A DNA stretch of 64,000 bases from Rhodobacter sp. (lineage in GTDB: Bacteria > Pseudomonadota > Alphaproteobacteria > Rhodobacterales > Rhodobacteraceae): NCBI GenBank assembly GCA_016704435.1, contig JADJAB010000002.1, forward strand, positions 372,001 through 436,000, read 5' to 3'. Shown here one piece after another: positions 16,814-24,782 of the stretch. Numbering within the stretch: position 1 is the first letter of the stretch; the number at the start of each line of letters is the position of its first letter. Position numbers and translations under genes: made by a program. A model generated the notes under the pieces. That model was not told the origin of the DNA. It worked only from the letters and a program-made list of their open reading frames with translations, and did no database searches.

Positions 16814-16943
16814 GGGGCTTTCGCAGCCGGCCGTCCCGGTGGGCGCCAGACCGGCCTGCGGGGCCGCAGCGGCGCCGATTTGGGCGCCGGTCCTTTTCGT
16901 GCTAGAGTTGTGGCCCAAGCGTTTTTCATCCTGGAGTTCGGAC

Positions 16944-17873
16944 ATGGCGGAATTGGCCCAGGCAAAGATGACCTGCGGATATTATGACATCGCCGACATC
17001 ATCGACGGGATCCGGATCGGCGAGCACACCTATGGCCGCGCACCGGACGCTAAGGTGAAGTTCCAGTGCTATGGCGGCGCCGGCCAGCCCAAGGGCAAGC
17101 ACCCGGTCTATCCGGCGCGCTTCGCGAGGGGCCATTTTCCCAACCCCTGGATCGGGAAATCCGAACCGATGGACCTGGAAATGGCCCGCTACATTGCCGC
17201 CAACGGCAGCGCGGGCTGGAAGGGGCGCAGCGACTATGACAGGCGATCGGGCGGCAACTGGTATCTGGGCGATTGTTCGGGCATCGTCTACGGCATCCTT
17301 GGTGTGTGCCACCAGATGGCCAATTCGATCTTCACCGCCGCCGGCAAGGCCATGGACAGCCCGCTGGTCTGGCCGCCCAGCTTCTATGGCACGGTCCTGA
17401 TCTATGGTCCGCGCGGCGAGCGTGCCTATACCCGCTTTCCGGTCCGCCTGATCTATCTGCACAGCATGTATCCCAAGGACTCTCCGGTCCTGATGACCGC
17501 CGAACAGACAGGAGCCGCCGCGATGATCGACAGGGTCGAGACGCCCGAACAGCGCTGGGAAGACCTGCGCGCCTTCTTTGGCGACGACTTCGTGCGCGAT
17601 GGCGCGCGCGAGGCGTTTCTGGCGGCCGACCAGGCCTTCCTGGCCCGCAAGCGGGAGCTTGACCGTGCCCTGCTGGCCGGGACCGAACGCACCGACGGCT
17701 TTGCCAGCCGCACCAACGCCGAGGCGGGCCGCTACTTCGAGACGATATCCCCGCTTGTGCGAAGCGACATCGCCGAAGGCCTGCAGTCGGGCGGCGCCGC
17801 CTTGGTCGAACCGGCCCTGATGCAGCCAGCCGATCGCTACCGCGAACTGGGCGAGACGCTCCTCAAGTCCTGA
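16944..17873 (+). CDS. uncharacterised protein with an NlpC-like DCSG motif
   Basis: A 309-residue soluble protein with no signal peptide or membrane segment; I do not recognise its family. The N-terminal 70 residues are aromatic- and Gly-rich (TCGYYDIADIIDGIRIGEHT). GDCSGIVYG at residues 109-117 resembles the DCSG(F/L)V nucleophile motif of NlpC/P60 cysteine peptidases (Cys111), and a second Cys-His (122-123) follows at once. The C-terminal third (from about 205) is charged and helical, with Asp/Glu/Arg-rich segments. The ATG at 16944 has GGAG nearby. It precedes the N-formylglutamate amidohydrolase by 54 bases on the same strand. The peptidase link rests on one short motif only. Confidence 0.7.
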   Translation: MAELAQAKMTCGYYDIADIIDGIRIGEHTYGRAPDAKVKFQCYGGAGQPKGKHPVYPARFARGHFPNPWIGKSEPMDLEMARYIAANGSAGWKGRSDYDRRSGGNWYLGDCSGIVYGILGVCHQMANSIFTAAGKAMDSPLVWPPSFYGTVLIYGPRGERAYTRFPVRLIYLHSMYPKDSPVLMTAEQTGAAAMIDRVETPEQRWEDLRAFFGDDFVRDGAREAFLAADQAFLARKRELDRALLAGTERTDGFASRTNAEAGRYFETISPLVRSDIAEGLQSGGAALVEPALMQPADRYRELGETLLKS

Positions 17874-17927
17874 TTCCGTCATTTGCTGCGCGGGTTTTCC
17901 GGTCTACATTGACCGCCAGGAGTTCCG

Positions 17928-18788
17928 ATGCCCGCAGCGCCCTTTCACCTCGCGATGCCGTCCGTGCGCAGCACCAGCGTCATCTTTGCCTCGCCGCATT
18001 CGGGGCGCGACTATCCGGCGTCCTTCCTGGCGCAAAGCGGGCTGGACCGGCTGGCGATCCGGTCGTCGGAAGATGCCTTCGTCGACCGGCTGTTCGACAT
18101 GGCGCCCGAACTGGGCGCCCCGCTGCTGGCGGCGCGGGTGCCGCGCGCCTATGTCGACCTCAATCGCGCCGCGGACGAGCTGGACCCGGCGGTCATCGAG
18201 GGCGTCGCGCGAAACGCGCACAATCCGCGCATTTCCTCGGGGCTGGGGGTCATTCCGCGCGTGGTGGCGGGCGGGCGGCAGATCTATGCCGGCAAGCTGC
18301 CCCTGCACGAGGCCGAGACCCGCATCCGCACCTGCTGGCACCCCTATCACACGGCGCTGCGGGCCTTGCTGGAGCAGACCCGGCAGGACTACGGCGAAGT
18401 GGTCCTGATCGACTGCCACTCGATGCCGCACGAGGCGATCGAGGCGCATGCCCGCCCCGGCCAGCCGCGCCCCGAGGTGGTTCTGGGCGACCGTTTCGGC
18501 ACCGCCGCCGACCGTGCGGTGATGGACCGGGTCGAGGCCGCCTTTGCCGCCGCGGGCCTGCGGGTGGCGCGCAACGCGCCCTTTGCCGGGGCCTATATCG
18601 CGCAGGCCTATGGCCGGCCATCGCGCAATTGCCATGTCGTCCAGATCGAGATCGACCGCGCGCTTTACATGGACGAGGCGCGCGTCGCGCCGCTACCCGG
18701 CTTCGCAGCCTTCCGCCGCCTGATGTCGGGCGTGGTGGCCGATATCTGCGGCGGCCAGCGCAGCGACCTTCCCCTGGCGGCCGAGTGA
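17928..18788 (+). CDS. N-formylglutamate amidohydrolase family protein
   Basis: A 286-residue member of the N-formylglutamate deformylase (FGase/HutG) family, which hydrolyses N-formylglutamate to glutamate and formate in histidine breakdown. Visible family blocks are FASPHSGRDYPASFL with the metal-binding His, RVPRAYVDLNRAADELDP, LIDCHSMPHEA, LGDRFGTAAD and a C-terminal VQIEIDRALYMDE. No hut genes are nearby, so the true substrate may be another N-formyl or N-acyl amino acid. A CAGGAG ribosome-binding site precedes the ATG. Confidence 0.88.
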   Translation: MPAAPFHLAMPSVRSTSVIFASPHSGRDYPASFLAQSGLDRLAIRSSEDAFVDRLFDMAPELGAPLLAARVPRAYVDLNRAADELDPAVIEGVARNAHNPRISSGLGVIPRVVAGGRQIYAGKLPLHEAETRIRTCWHPYHTALRALLEQTRQDYGEVVLIDCHSMPHEAIEAHARPGQPRPEVVLGDRFGTAADRAVMDRVEAAFAAAGLRVARNAPFAGAYIAQAYGRPSRNCHVVQIEIDRALYMDEARVAPLPGFAAFRRLMSGVVADICGGQRSDLPLAAE

Positions 18789-18801
18789 CCGGTTTGGCAA
18801 A

Positions 18802-18819
18802 CGGCCGCGTCAGCGGCCG
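18802..18819. terminator. hairpin between convergent genes
   Basis: CGGCCGC-GTCA-GCGGCCG is a perfect seven-base-pair stem with a four-base loop, in the gap between the convergent amidohydrolase and CZB genes. There is no strong T-tract, so its terminator role is tentative. Confidence 0.4.
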
Positions 18820-18855
18820 GCGGCGCTTCAAGCGCAACCGTTGCCGGGGTGGCCC

Positions 18856-19236
18856 CTAGGTCGCCCGCACCTCGCCCAGCCATTTTTGCAGGGCCTTGTT
18901 CAGCTTGGCCGAGCAATCGTCGAACGCCTCCCGCGCCGTGTCATCGCGCGCCCTGCGGCTGCCGTTCAACGCGCCTTCCAGCGCGAGCGAGGCAACTTGG
19001 TGGAATTCCGCATGCAGGTTGCGGACGACCACGAAGGGCATCGAGGACCGCGTCTCATCGCTGATCTGTTCGCTGTAGAGCCATTTGCCGAACTCGCACC
19101 GGTCATCGCAGGCGGCGTGTTCGGGCGAGATGTCGCTGTGCCGCGTCGTCATCGCGGTCTTCAGCCGCAGCTTCCATTTGGCATGCGCATCCATGGCGTT
19201 GCGCAGGGTCGTTTCCATCTCGGTCTGTGTCGTCAT
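18856..19236 (-). CDS. stand-alone CZB (chemoreceptor zinc-binding) domain protein
   Basis: About 126 residues forming a single four-helix CZB domain. The family's His-Cys-His-His pattern is visible: His in MDAHAKWKLRL, Cys in CEFGKWLYSEQ, and the two His in LHAEFHQVA. CZB domains bind zinc tightly and sense oxidants such as hypochlorite through the Cys-Zn switch; they usually sit on chemoreceptors or diguanylate cyclases, and this one is free-standing. The ATG at 19236 gives MTTQTEMETTLRNAMD; an ATG at 19272 would add 12 residues. The partner protein is unknown. Confidence 0.85.
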   Translation of the reverse strand: MTTQTEMETTLRNAMDAHAKWKLRLKTAMTTRHSDISPEHAACDDRCEFGKWLYSEQISDETRSSMPFVVVRNLHAEFHQVASLALEGALNGSRRARDDTAREAFDDCSAKLNKALQKWLGEVRAT

Positions 19237-19307
19237 ATCCGCGTCCGGCTGCAGGAAAGGTCGGGACGCCAAACTACGCAGACAGGGGTTAAGACAAGGC
19301 TAAGCGC

Positions 19308-20561
19308 TCAGCGCAGGGCGCGGCCCTTGAAGATGGCATCGGCGCCGAATTTCGCGCGGATGTCGTCGGCCGCCCGTTCCGCCGCCGCACGGAGCCCGCG
19401 GCCCGGATCCAGCAGGTCGGTCGAGCGGTCGGCCCCTGCCGCCGGGGCAAGATCGGAGATGCCGACCCCGATCAGCCGGAATGGCCCGGTGGTTCCGGCA
19501 TGGTCGAACAGCCCGCGCGCGGCACGATAGATGCGGTCGGCCAGCTGGGTCGGGTCGTCCAGCGCGATGCGGCGGCTGATCAGCTGGAAATCGCCGCGCT
19601 TCAGCTTCAGCGTGACGGTGCGGCCGGCCAGATCCTTGGCCTTGGCGCGATCGGAAACCTGTTCGGCCAGCCGCCAAAGATGGCCATCCAGGATGTCGGC
19701 ATCGGCGGTATCTTCGCCAAAGGTTGTTTCCTTGCTGATCGACTTCAGCTTTTCATCGCGGCTGACGCGGCGGTGGTCCTCGCCGCGCGCCAGATGCCAG
19801 AGCCGCTCGCCCATCTGGCCGAAGCGGGCGACCAGATCGGCGCGGTCCCAGCGCAAGAGATCGGCGATGGTGCGGATACCGGCCTTTTCCAGCGCGGTTT
19901 GCGTGGCGGTGCCGACACCCCAGATGATGCGCACGGGCTTTGCGCGCAGGAAATCCGCCGTCTCGGCCCGCCCGACCACCGAAAACCCGCGCGGCTTGTC
20001 GAGGTCGGACGCGATCTTGGCCAGGAACTTGTTGTGCGACAACCCGACGGATCCGGTCACGCCCAGCTCTTCTTCCATCCGCCGGGTCAGCCGCGCCAGC
20101 ATCACGGCAGCGGGTGCGCCGTGCAGCCGTTCGGTGCCGGAGAGGTCCAGGAACGCCTCGTCCAGCGACAGGGGTTCGATCGAGGGCGTCATCTCTTCCA
20201 TCATGGCGCGGATCTGGCGGCTGACTTCGGCATAGGCGGCAATCCGCGGCTTCACCACCTTTGCCTCGGGGCACAGCTTCAGCGCCTGGAACATCGGCAT
20301 GGCCGAGCGCACGCCCTTGATCCGCGCCAGATAGCAGCAGGTGGACACCACGCCGCGGGTGCCGCCGCCGACGATCAGGGGGTGGTCGCGCAACGAGGGG
20401 TCATCTCGCTTTTCGACGGAGGCATAGAAAGCGTCGCAATCCATGTGGGCGATGGTCAGGCTTTCCAGCTCGGGGTGGGCGACGATGCGGGGCGACCGGC
20501 AGGCGGGACAGCGCGCGCCGGTGTCGAAACGGGTCAGGCAATCGCGGCACAGGGCGGGCAT
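19308..20561 (-). CDS. dinB: DNA polymerase IV with N-terminal zinc ribbon
   Basis: Y-family translesion polymerase of 417 residues. An N-terminal CxxC...CxxC ribbon (CRDCLTRFDTGARCPACRS, residues 5-23) precedes the catalytic palm motif MDCDAFYASVE and the second carboxylate motif SLDEAFLD, then the finger segment STCCYLARIKGVRSAMP, HhH thumb motifs (PVRIIWGVGTATQTALEKAG) and a little-finger domain. The zinc-ribbon extension is absent from E. coli DinB but common in Rhodobacterales. The beta-clamp-binding tail is not obvious. I found no clear SOS box in the 42 bases upstream. Confidence 0.95.
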   Translation of the reverse strand: MPALCRDCLTRFDTGARCPACRSPRIVAHPELESLTIAHMDCDAFYASVEKRDDPSLRDHPLIVGGGTRGVVSTCCYLARIKGVRSAMPMFQALKLCPEAKVVKPRIAAYAEVSRQIRAMMEEMTPSIEPLSLDEAFLDLSGTERLHGAPAAVMLARLTRRMEEELGVTGSVGLSHNKFLAKIASDLDKPRGFSVVGRAETADFLRAKPVRIIWGVGTATQTALEKAGIRTIADLLRWDRADLVARFGQMGERLWHLARGEDHRRVSRDEKLKSISKETTFGEDTADADILDGHLWRLAEQVSDRAKAKDLAGRTVTLKLKRGDFQLISRRIALDDPTQLADRIYRAARGLFDHAGTTGPFRLIGVGISDLAPAAGADRSTDLLDPGRGLRAAAERAADDIRAKFGADAIFKGRALR

Positions 20562-20603
20562 GATGGGAAAGGATAGTGCGAGATGGCGGTGGCCGCAAAG
20601 GAT

Positions 20604-21740
20604 TCAACCCGATGTCCCTCGGTGTGGCAGTGGTGCGTCGGGATCAAGCCGTGCCTCGTCACAGACGATGGAGGCAAGACGCAGGAATTTGTCGTCGTCC
20701 GGAATGGCCCTTGTTTCACGCGCTTGCGGCGGGGCCTTTGCAGAAACCGGCCCGTCCTGGCCAGCATAGTGGCGCAGAAAAAGCGACATCACATGAGCGA
20801 CGCCCTCGGCTCTAACCGTGCGGAGATCATCCTCAAAACAGGCGTTGCCGGCATGATTGCCAGTGATCACTTCATATGAGGGAAAGTGCGCAACTTGGGG
20901 TTGGGTCCGGGTGATGTGCTCGACGGCGGATCGCAACACGGCCTTGGAATAGGTCGTGGAAACAAGGGCGCTTTGCTGCTCGTATGTCGCGATCAGCGGA
21001 ACAGGTGAGACGGTCAGGATCATGCGCGCGGAAGGATTGATCTCGCGCAGCCCTTTCCAGAACTCAGCCAGATCTGCCGACACCTCGGAGAAGGTAAGAT
21101 TGTGGAACTCGTAGGCAGCAGCGTCCATTCGGCCACCCGCCACGCCTGGTGCCAGCGGAAAGACCGCGCCATCGGATTTTGCGCGCCAGCATTCGGTCAA
21201 GCCAAGAGCAAAGACAAAAACGTCCAGATTCTCGAACATGTCGCGGACTGCAGCGAAATGGGTTTCTCGGTCGAGGTGCAGAGCTTCGACCGACGAGAAG
21301 CCTGAGGGTTCAATCGTGGGCCGGAACGGATCGATCAGGCCACCATCGAGGCCCATCCAATGGTCGTCCTTCGGTCGGAAACGACCGTAGGCGCGTTCGA
21401 ACAACTGTACGAGTTGCCGAGTCGTGTAGATGTTGCCGAAACGTGCTGAAAAAAGACCGAACTGACGTGCTTCGGCCAGGTCAGGAGAGGTTCCCGCAGG
21501 GGCCTTCTCGGACACGAAGTAGTTGAAGTCCGACGAAACAATAGTCCGCGCGATATGTTGCGCGAAACAGCTTCCGGCTGTCGCGATTCGGTCTGTGCGT
21601 GTGAGACGGAAGCGAGCTTCAACAACGGGATCGGCTTCGGACATTGCTGGCATGGCGACGGCGCGTTTCCAGAACTGGTGGTCTGGAAGGCCACGGTAGG
21701 GGGATTCGCCCCTATTTGTTCGCCGTGATCCAAGCGCCAT
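20604..21740 (-). CDS. GSCFA-domain protein
   Basis: A 378-residue GSCFA protein, a family related to SGNH/GDSL esterases and often linked to surface polysaccharide modification. The name motif is seen as ATAGSCFAQHIAR, and ESPYRGLPDHQFWKRAV is the typical N-terminal block. VFALGLTECW and LTVSPVPLIAT match the later blocks, and YSKAVLRSAVEH follows. GC content is visibly lower than in the neighbours and codon choice is less biased. The start overlaps the end of a truncated WcbI-like gene. The ATG at 21740 lacks a good ribosome-binding site, so the start is uncertain. Confidence 0.8.
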   Translation of the reverse strand: MALGSRRTNRGESPYRGLPDHQFWKRAVAMPAMSEADPVVEARFRLTRTDRIATAGSCFAQHIARTIVSSDFNYFVSEKAPAGTSPDLAEARQFGLFSARFGNIYTTRQLVQLFERAYGRFRPKDDHWMGLDGGLIDPFRPTIEPSGFSSVEALHLDRETHFAAVRDMFENLDVFVFALGLTECWRAKSDGAVFPLAPGVAGGRMDAAAYEFHNLTFSEVSADLAEFWKGLREINPSARMILTVSPVPLIATYEQQSALVSTTYSKAVLRSAVEHITRTQPQVAHFPSYEVITGNHAGNACFEDDLRTVRAEGVAHVMSLFLRHYAGQDGPVSAKAPPQARETRAIPDDDKFLRLASIVCDEARLDPDAPLPHRGTSG

Positions 21741-22050
21741 TTTCGGCAGTTCGAGGAATGGGTGCTCGGACTGAGGTGCTCCCGGTTGGGGAGTTGACGT
21801 TGGGGTAATGAATCATGTCGGGGTGGAAGCCGGTAAACAGAATGGCTGGCAACCGAACAATCGTAGTGCCCTCATCAAGCAGCCCTTCCAGATTCTGGAC
21901 GAATGGCGCGTGCACAAAAACGGTCTCGGCCTTCTCGAACCCCGGGTTTTCCTGCCCGACGAACCGCAAGGTGAACCTTCTATGAGGAAGCAGCAGACTG
22001 AGGCAATTGGAGATGCCCCTAGCCTGACAGTTTCCATAAACATAGATCAT
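21712..22050 (-). pseudogene. truncated WcbI-like polysaccharide biosynthesis protein
   Basis: About 112 residues matching only the N-terminal part of WcbI-type capsule enzymes: MIYVYGNCQARGISN holds the YGNCQ motif, and ILFTGFHPDMIHYP holds the FHPD motif. Family members are about 300 residues, and everything after the FHPD region is missing, replaced by an unrelated Pro/Ser/Arg tail (VNSPTGSTSVRAP) that ends inside the GSCFA start. The gene therefore looks like a deletion remnant. It is in the same lower-GC patch as the GSCFA gene. Confidence 0.6.
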
Positions 22051-22353
22051 TGCCAGAAACCCAGGGCTAAACACCGATGGATCTTTTTCTTGCCGGGATA
22101 CGCAAGTGCCATGCAACGCAGCGCCGGTTCAGACTCGCACTGCCAGATCTGGAACAGGCGTGATACAGCGGCCAAATCGCTGGCGTTATGCAATCTCGAG
22201 TTCTGCCTTCCCCCCCGCCCCGAACCCGTGTATGGACCCCGATGGCCTGAGGACTCCGGGGCTGTGTCCGCATGGGAGGGACGCGGCTGGGGTATGATGA
22301 GGCCGCAATGTGGCTTCACAGGGGTGCCGCGCGCGCCCCGGACAGGAAACAGG
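22051..22353. other. AT-richer intergenic region, no gene seen
   Basis: About 300 bases between the divergent WcbI fragment and the helicase. GC content is near 52-57 percent over much of it, well below the window average. The helicase frame is open through it by chance, but the translated residues look non-coding. It must hold the helicase promoter, though I see no confident -35/-10 pair. Confidence 0.4.
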
Positions 22354-24723
22354 ATGAACGATCTGGCGATGGCCGGGCCGCTGCAAGCGGCTTTGGCGGA
22401 AAAGGGTTATGCAACGCTGACCCCGGTGCAGGAGGCCGTGCTGAAGGAAGGCGTGGCCGGGCGCGACCTTCTGGTCTCGGCGCAGACCGGCAGCGGCAAG
22501 ACGGTGGCCTTTGGCGTGGCGATTGCGCCTGAGGTGCTGGGCGGCGTCGACCGGCTGATGCCGGCCGACAAGCCGTTGGCGCTGGTGGTGGCCCCCACGC
22601 GCGAACTGGCCCAGCAGGTCAACCGCGAATTCGAATGGCTTTACGCCCAGACCGGGGTGCAGCTGGCCACCTGCGTCGGCGGCATGGACGCGCGCACCGA
22701 GCGCCGGGCGCTGGACCGCGGCGCGCATATCGTCGTCGGCACGCCGGGGCGCTTGCGCGATCATATCGAACGCGGTTCGCTTGACCTCTCCGGTGCCCGC
22801 GCCGTGGTGCTGGACGAGGCCGACGAGATGCTGGATCTGGGGTTTTCCGAGGATCTGGAATTCATCCTCGGCTCGGCCCCCGAAGACCGCCGGACGCTGA
22901 TGTTTTCCGCCACCGTGCCAAAGGAAATCGAAAAACTGGCCCGCACCTTCCAGCGCGACGCCCTGCGGGTGGTTGTGGCCGGTGAGGCGCGGCAGCATGC
23001 TGACATCGCCTATGAGGCGCTGTCGGTGCAGGCGCGCGACAAGGAACACGCGATCTTCAACGTGCTGCGGTTTCATGAATCCCCCGCCGCCATCGTATTC
23101 TGCAAGACGCGGGCGAATGTGAATCATCTGTTTGCCCGCATGATCAACCGGGGCTTTCAGGCCGTGGCATTGTCGGGCGAACTCAGCCAGCAGGAACGCA
23201 TGCACGCGCTGCAGGCGCTGCGTGATGGCCGGGCGCGGGTCTGCATCGCCACAGACGTGGCGGCGCGGGGCATCGACTTGCCGGGGCTGGAACTGGTGAT
23301 CCACGCCGATCTGCCCTCGAATTCCGAAGTGCTCCTGCACCGCTCGGGCCGGACCGGTCGGGCGGGGCAAAAGGGCACCTCGGTGCTGGTGGTGCCACCT
23401 GCCGAAGCGCGCAAGGCGCAGCGGCTGCTGCAGGGTGCCAAGGTCGAGGCGAACTGGGGCAAGGCGCCGTCGGCCGAAGACGTGCAGGGCCGCGAAGACC
23501 AGCGGGTGGTGGAACATCCGGCTTTGGCCGAAGCACCGGGCGAGGAGGCTGAAATGGCCACCGTGCTCTTGGACCGTTGGGGCCCCGACAATGTCGCCGC
23601 CGCCTTCATCCGCCTGTGGCGTCAGGGCCGCAGCGCCCCCGAGGAGCTGTCCGACAGCCTGCCGCCGCCCGCCGCCCTGCCGCCGCGCGACCGCAATGAA
23701 TTCGGGCCGTCGGTCTGGTATCGGATCTCGGTCGGCCATACCGGCCGGGCCGAGGCGCGCTGGCTGTTGCCGAAGATCTGCGATGCCGGCGGGATTGCCA
23801 AGGACGGCATCGGCGCGATCCGGGTGCAGCAGGAAGAAACCTTTGTCCAGATCGCCGCCGTGCATGAGGCGCGCTTTGGCCAGAGCCTGGAAATCGATCA
23901 GGGTCTGAGCATGGAGAAGATGGCGGGTGAGCCCGATCTGGGCCGCCCTGCGCCCCGCCCCGCTCCGCGCCGCGAAGACAAGGCCCCCTATCAGCCCAAG
24001 CCGCCGCGCATCGTCGAGGACGACGCCGCCCCGGCCGAGGCCGTGCGCAAACCCTATGCCCGCAAGGACGATGCCGAGCGCAAGCCCTACGCGCCGCGCG
24101 CGACTGCCGAGCGCAAGCCTTACGCGCCGCGTGAGGATGGTCCGCGCAAGCCCTATGCGCCGAAAGGCGACGGCGAGCGCAAGCCCTATGCCGCGAAGAC
24201 GGGCGCAGAGAAGGCGGGCGCAGAGCGCAAGCCCTATGTCCGCCGCGACGACGCGGCGCCCCGCGCAGAAGGCGTGAAAAAGCCGCGCTGGACGCCGGAT
24301 GACCGGGCCGGCAAGGGCGCATCCCGCGACGAGGGCAAGCCCGCCTACAAGTCGTCCGGCTTCAAGTCGCAGGGCGGCAGCGACAGCCGCCCGGCACGCG
24401 CCGCCGGCTACAAGAGCCATGGCGCCGAGGGCAAGCCCGCCCCGCGTGGCGAAGCTGGCGAAGGCCGCAAGCCCTGGGCCGGCAAGGGCGAAGACGCCCG
24501 CCCCTATGCCAAGCGCGAAGGCACCGCCGACAAGCGCGGACCAAAGCCCGAAGGCAGCCGCAGCTGGGGCACGAAACCGGCAGCCGAGGGGGACAAGAAG
24601 CCCTACGCCGCGAAGGGCGCCAAGCCTTTTGCCCGCAAGCCCGGCGCCAAACCCGCCGCGCCGAAGACCGATGCGCGCGATACCTCCAAACGCTTCGTGC
24701 CGCCGAAAAAACCGAAGGGCTGA
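22354..24723 (+). CDS. DEAD-box RNA helicase with DbpA-type RNA-binding domain and basic repeat tail
   Basis: ATP-dependent RNA helicase, 789 residues. The core shows motif I AQTGSGKT, Ia PTRELAQQ, II DEADEM, III SAT, then ATDVAARGID and VI HRSGRTGRAG. After the core, residues about 440-520 form a DbpA-like RNA-binding fold (VWYRISVGHTGRAEARWLL, then KICDAGGIAKDGIGAIRV). The last 260 residues are Lys/Arg/Pro/Ala-rich and contain RKPYA repeats (24046-24240), likely a disordered RNA-binding tail. I chose the ATG at 22354 because it is preceded by CAGGAAACAGG; the open frame further upstream is not helicase-like. Likely roles are ribosome assembly or cold-shock RNA remodelling. Confidence 0.92.
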   Translation: MNDLAMAGPLQAALAEKGYATLTPVQEAVLKEGVAGRDLLVSAQTGSGKTVAFGVAIAPEVLGGVDRLMPADKPLALVVAPTRELAQQVNREFEWLYAQTGVQLATCVGGMDARTERRALDRGAHIVVGTPGRLRDHIERGSLDLSGARAVVLDEADEMLDLGFSEDLEFILGSAPEDRRTLMFSATVPKEIEKLARTFQRDALRVVVAGEARQHADIAYEALSVQARDKEHAIFNVLRFHESPAAIVFCKTRANVNHLFARMINRGFQAVALSGELSQQERMHALQALRDGRARVCIATDVAARGIDLPGLELVIHADLPSNSEVLLHRSGRTGRAGQKGTSVLVVPPAEARKAQRLLQGAKVEANWGKAPSAEDVQGREDQRVVEHPALAEAPGEEAEMATVLLDRWGPDNVAAAFIRLWRQGRSAPEELSDSLPPPAALPPRDRNEFGPSVWYRISVGHTGRAEARWLLPKICDAGGIAKDGIGAIRVQQEETFVQIAAVHEARFGQSLEIDQGLSMEKMAGEPDLGRPAPRPAPRREDKAPYQPKPPRIVEDDAAPAEAVRKPYARKDDAERKPYAPRATAERKPYAPREDGPRKPYAPKGDGERKPYAAKTGAEKAGAERKPYVRRDDAAPRAEGVKKPRWTPDDRAGKGASRDEGKPAYKSSGFKSQGGSDSRPARAAGYKSHGAEGKPAPRGEAGEGRKPWAGKGEDARPYAKREGTADKRGPKPEGSRSWGTKPAAEGDKKPYAAKGAKPFARKPGAKPAAPKTDARDTSKRFVPPKKPKG
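24046..24240 (+). repeat. tandem RKPYA coding repeats in helicase tail
   Basis: Six in-frame copies of a unit beginning CGCAAGCCCTA(T/C), four spaced exactly 33 bases (11 residues) and one expanded to 48. They encode RKPY(A/V)(P/R/A) followed by a short acidic/alanine linker. The units differ at synonymous and linker positions, so this is an old, drifting array rather than a recent expansion. Confidence 0.8.
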
Positions 24724-24741
24724 TCGGCGGCGTTCGGTCCA

Positions 24742-24767
24742 GGACCGGGTTGCCAGGCACCCGGTCC
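24742..24767. terminator. bidirectional terminator between helicase and ROK regulator
   Basis: GGACCGGGT (24742-24750) pairs perfectly with ACCCGGTCC (24759-24767) around an eight-base loop, in the 59-base gap between the two convergent genes. Confidence 0.65.
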
Positions 24768-24782
24768 CGCGCCACCTCGTGC

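Noticed and set aside
17928..18788. hutG of a histidine utilisation operon
   Set aside because: The enzyme family fits but no hutU, hutH, hutI or hutC is nearby, so I did not assign the symbol.
20604..22330. Mobile element or phage remnant
   Set aside because: The GC drop suggests transfer, but I found no transposase, integrase, terminal repeats or tRNA attachment site.
21808..22353. In-frame upstream extension of the helicase
   Set aside because: It runs through the AT-richer gap and the WcbI fragment, has no helicase-like sequence, and the ATG at 22354 has a good ribosome-binding site.
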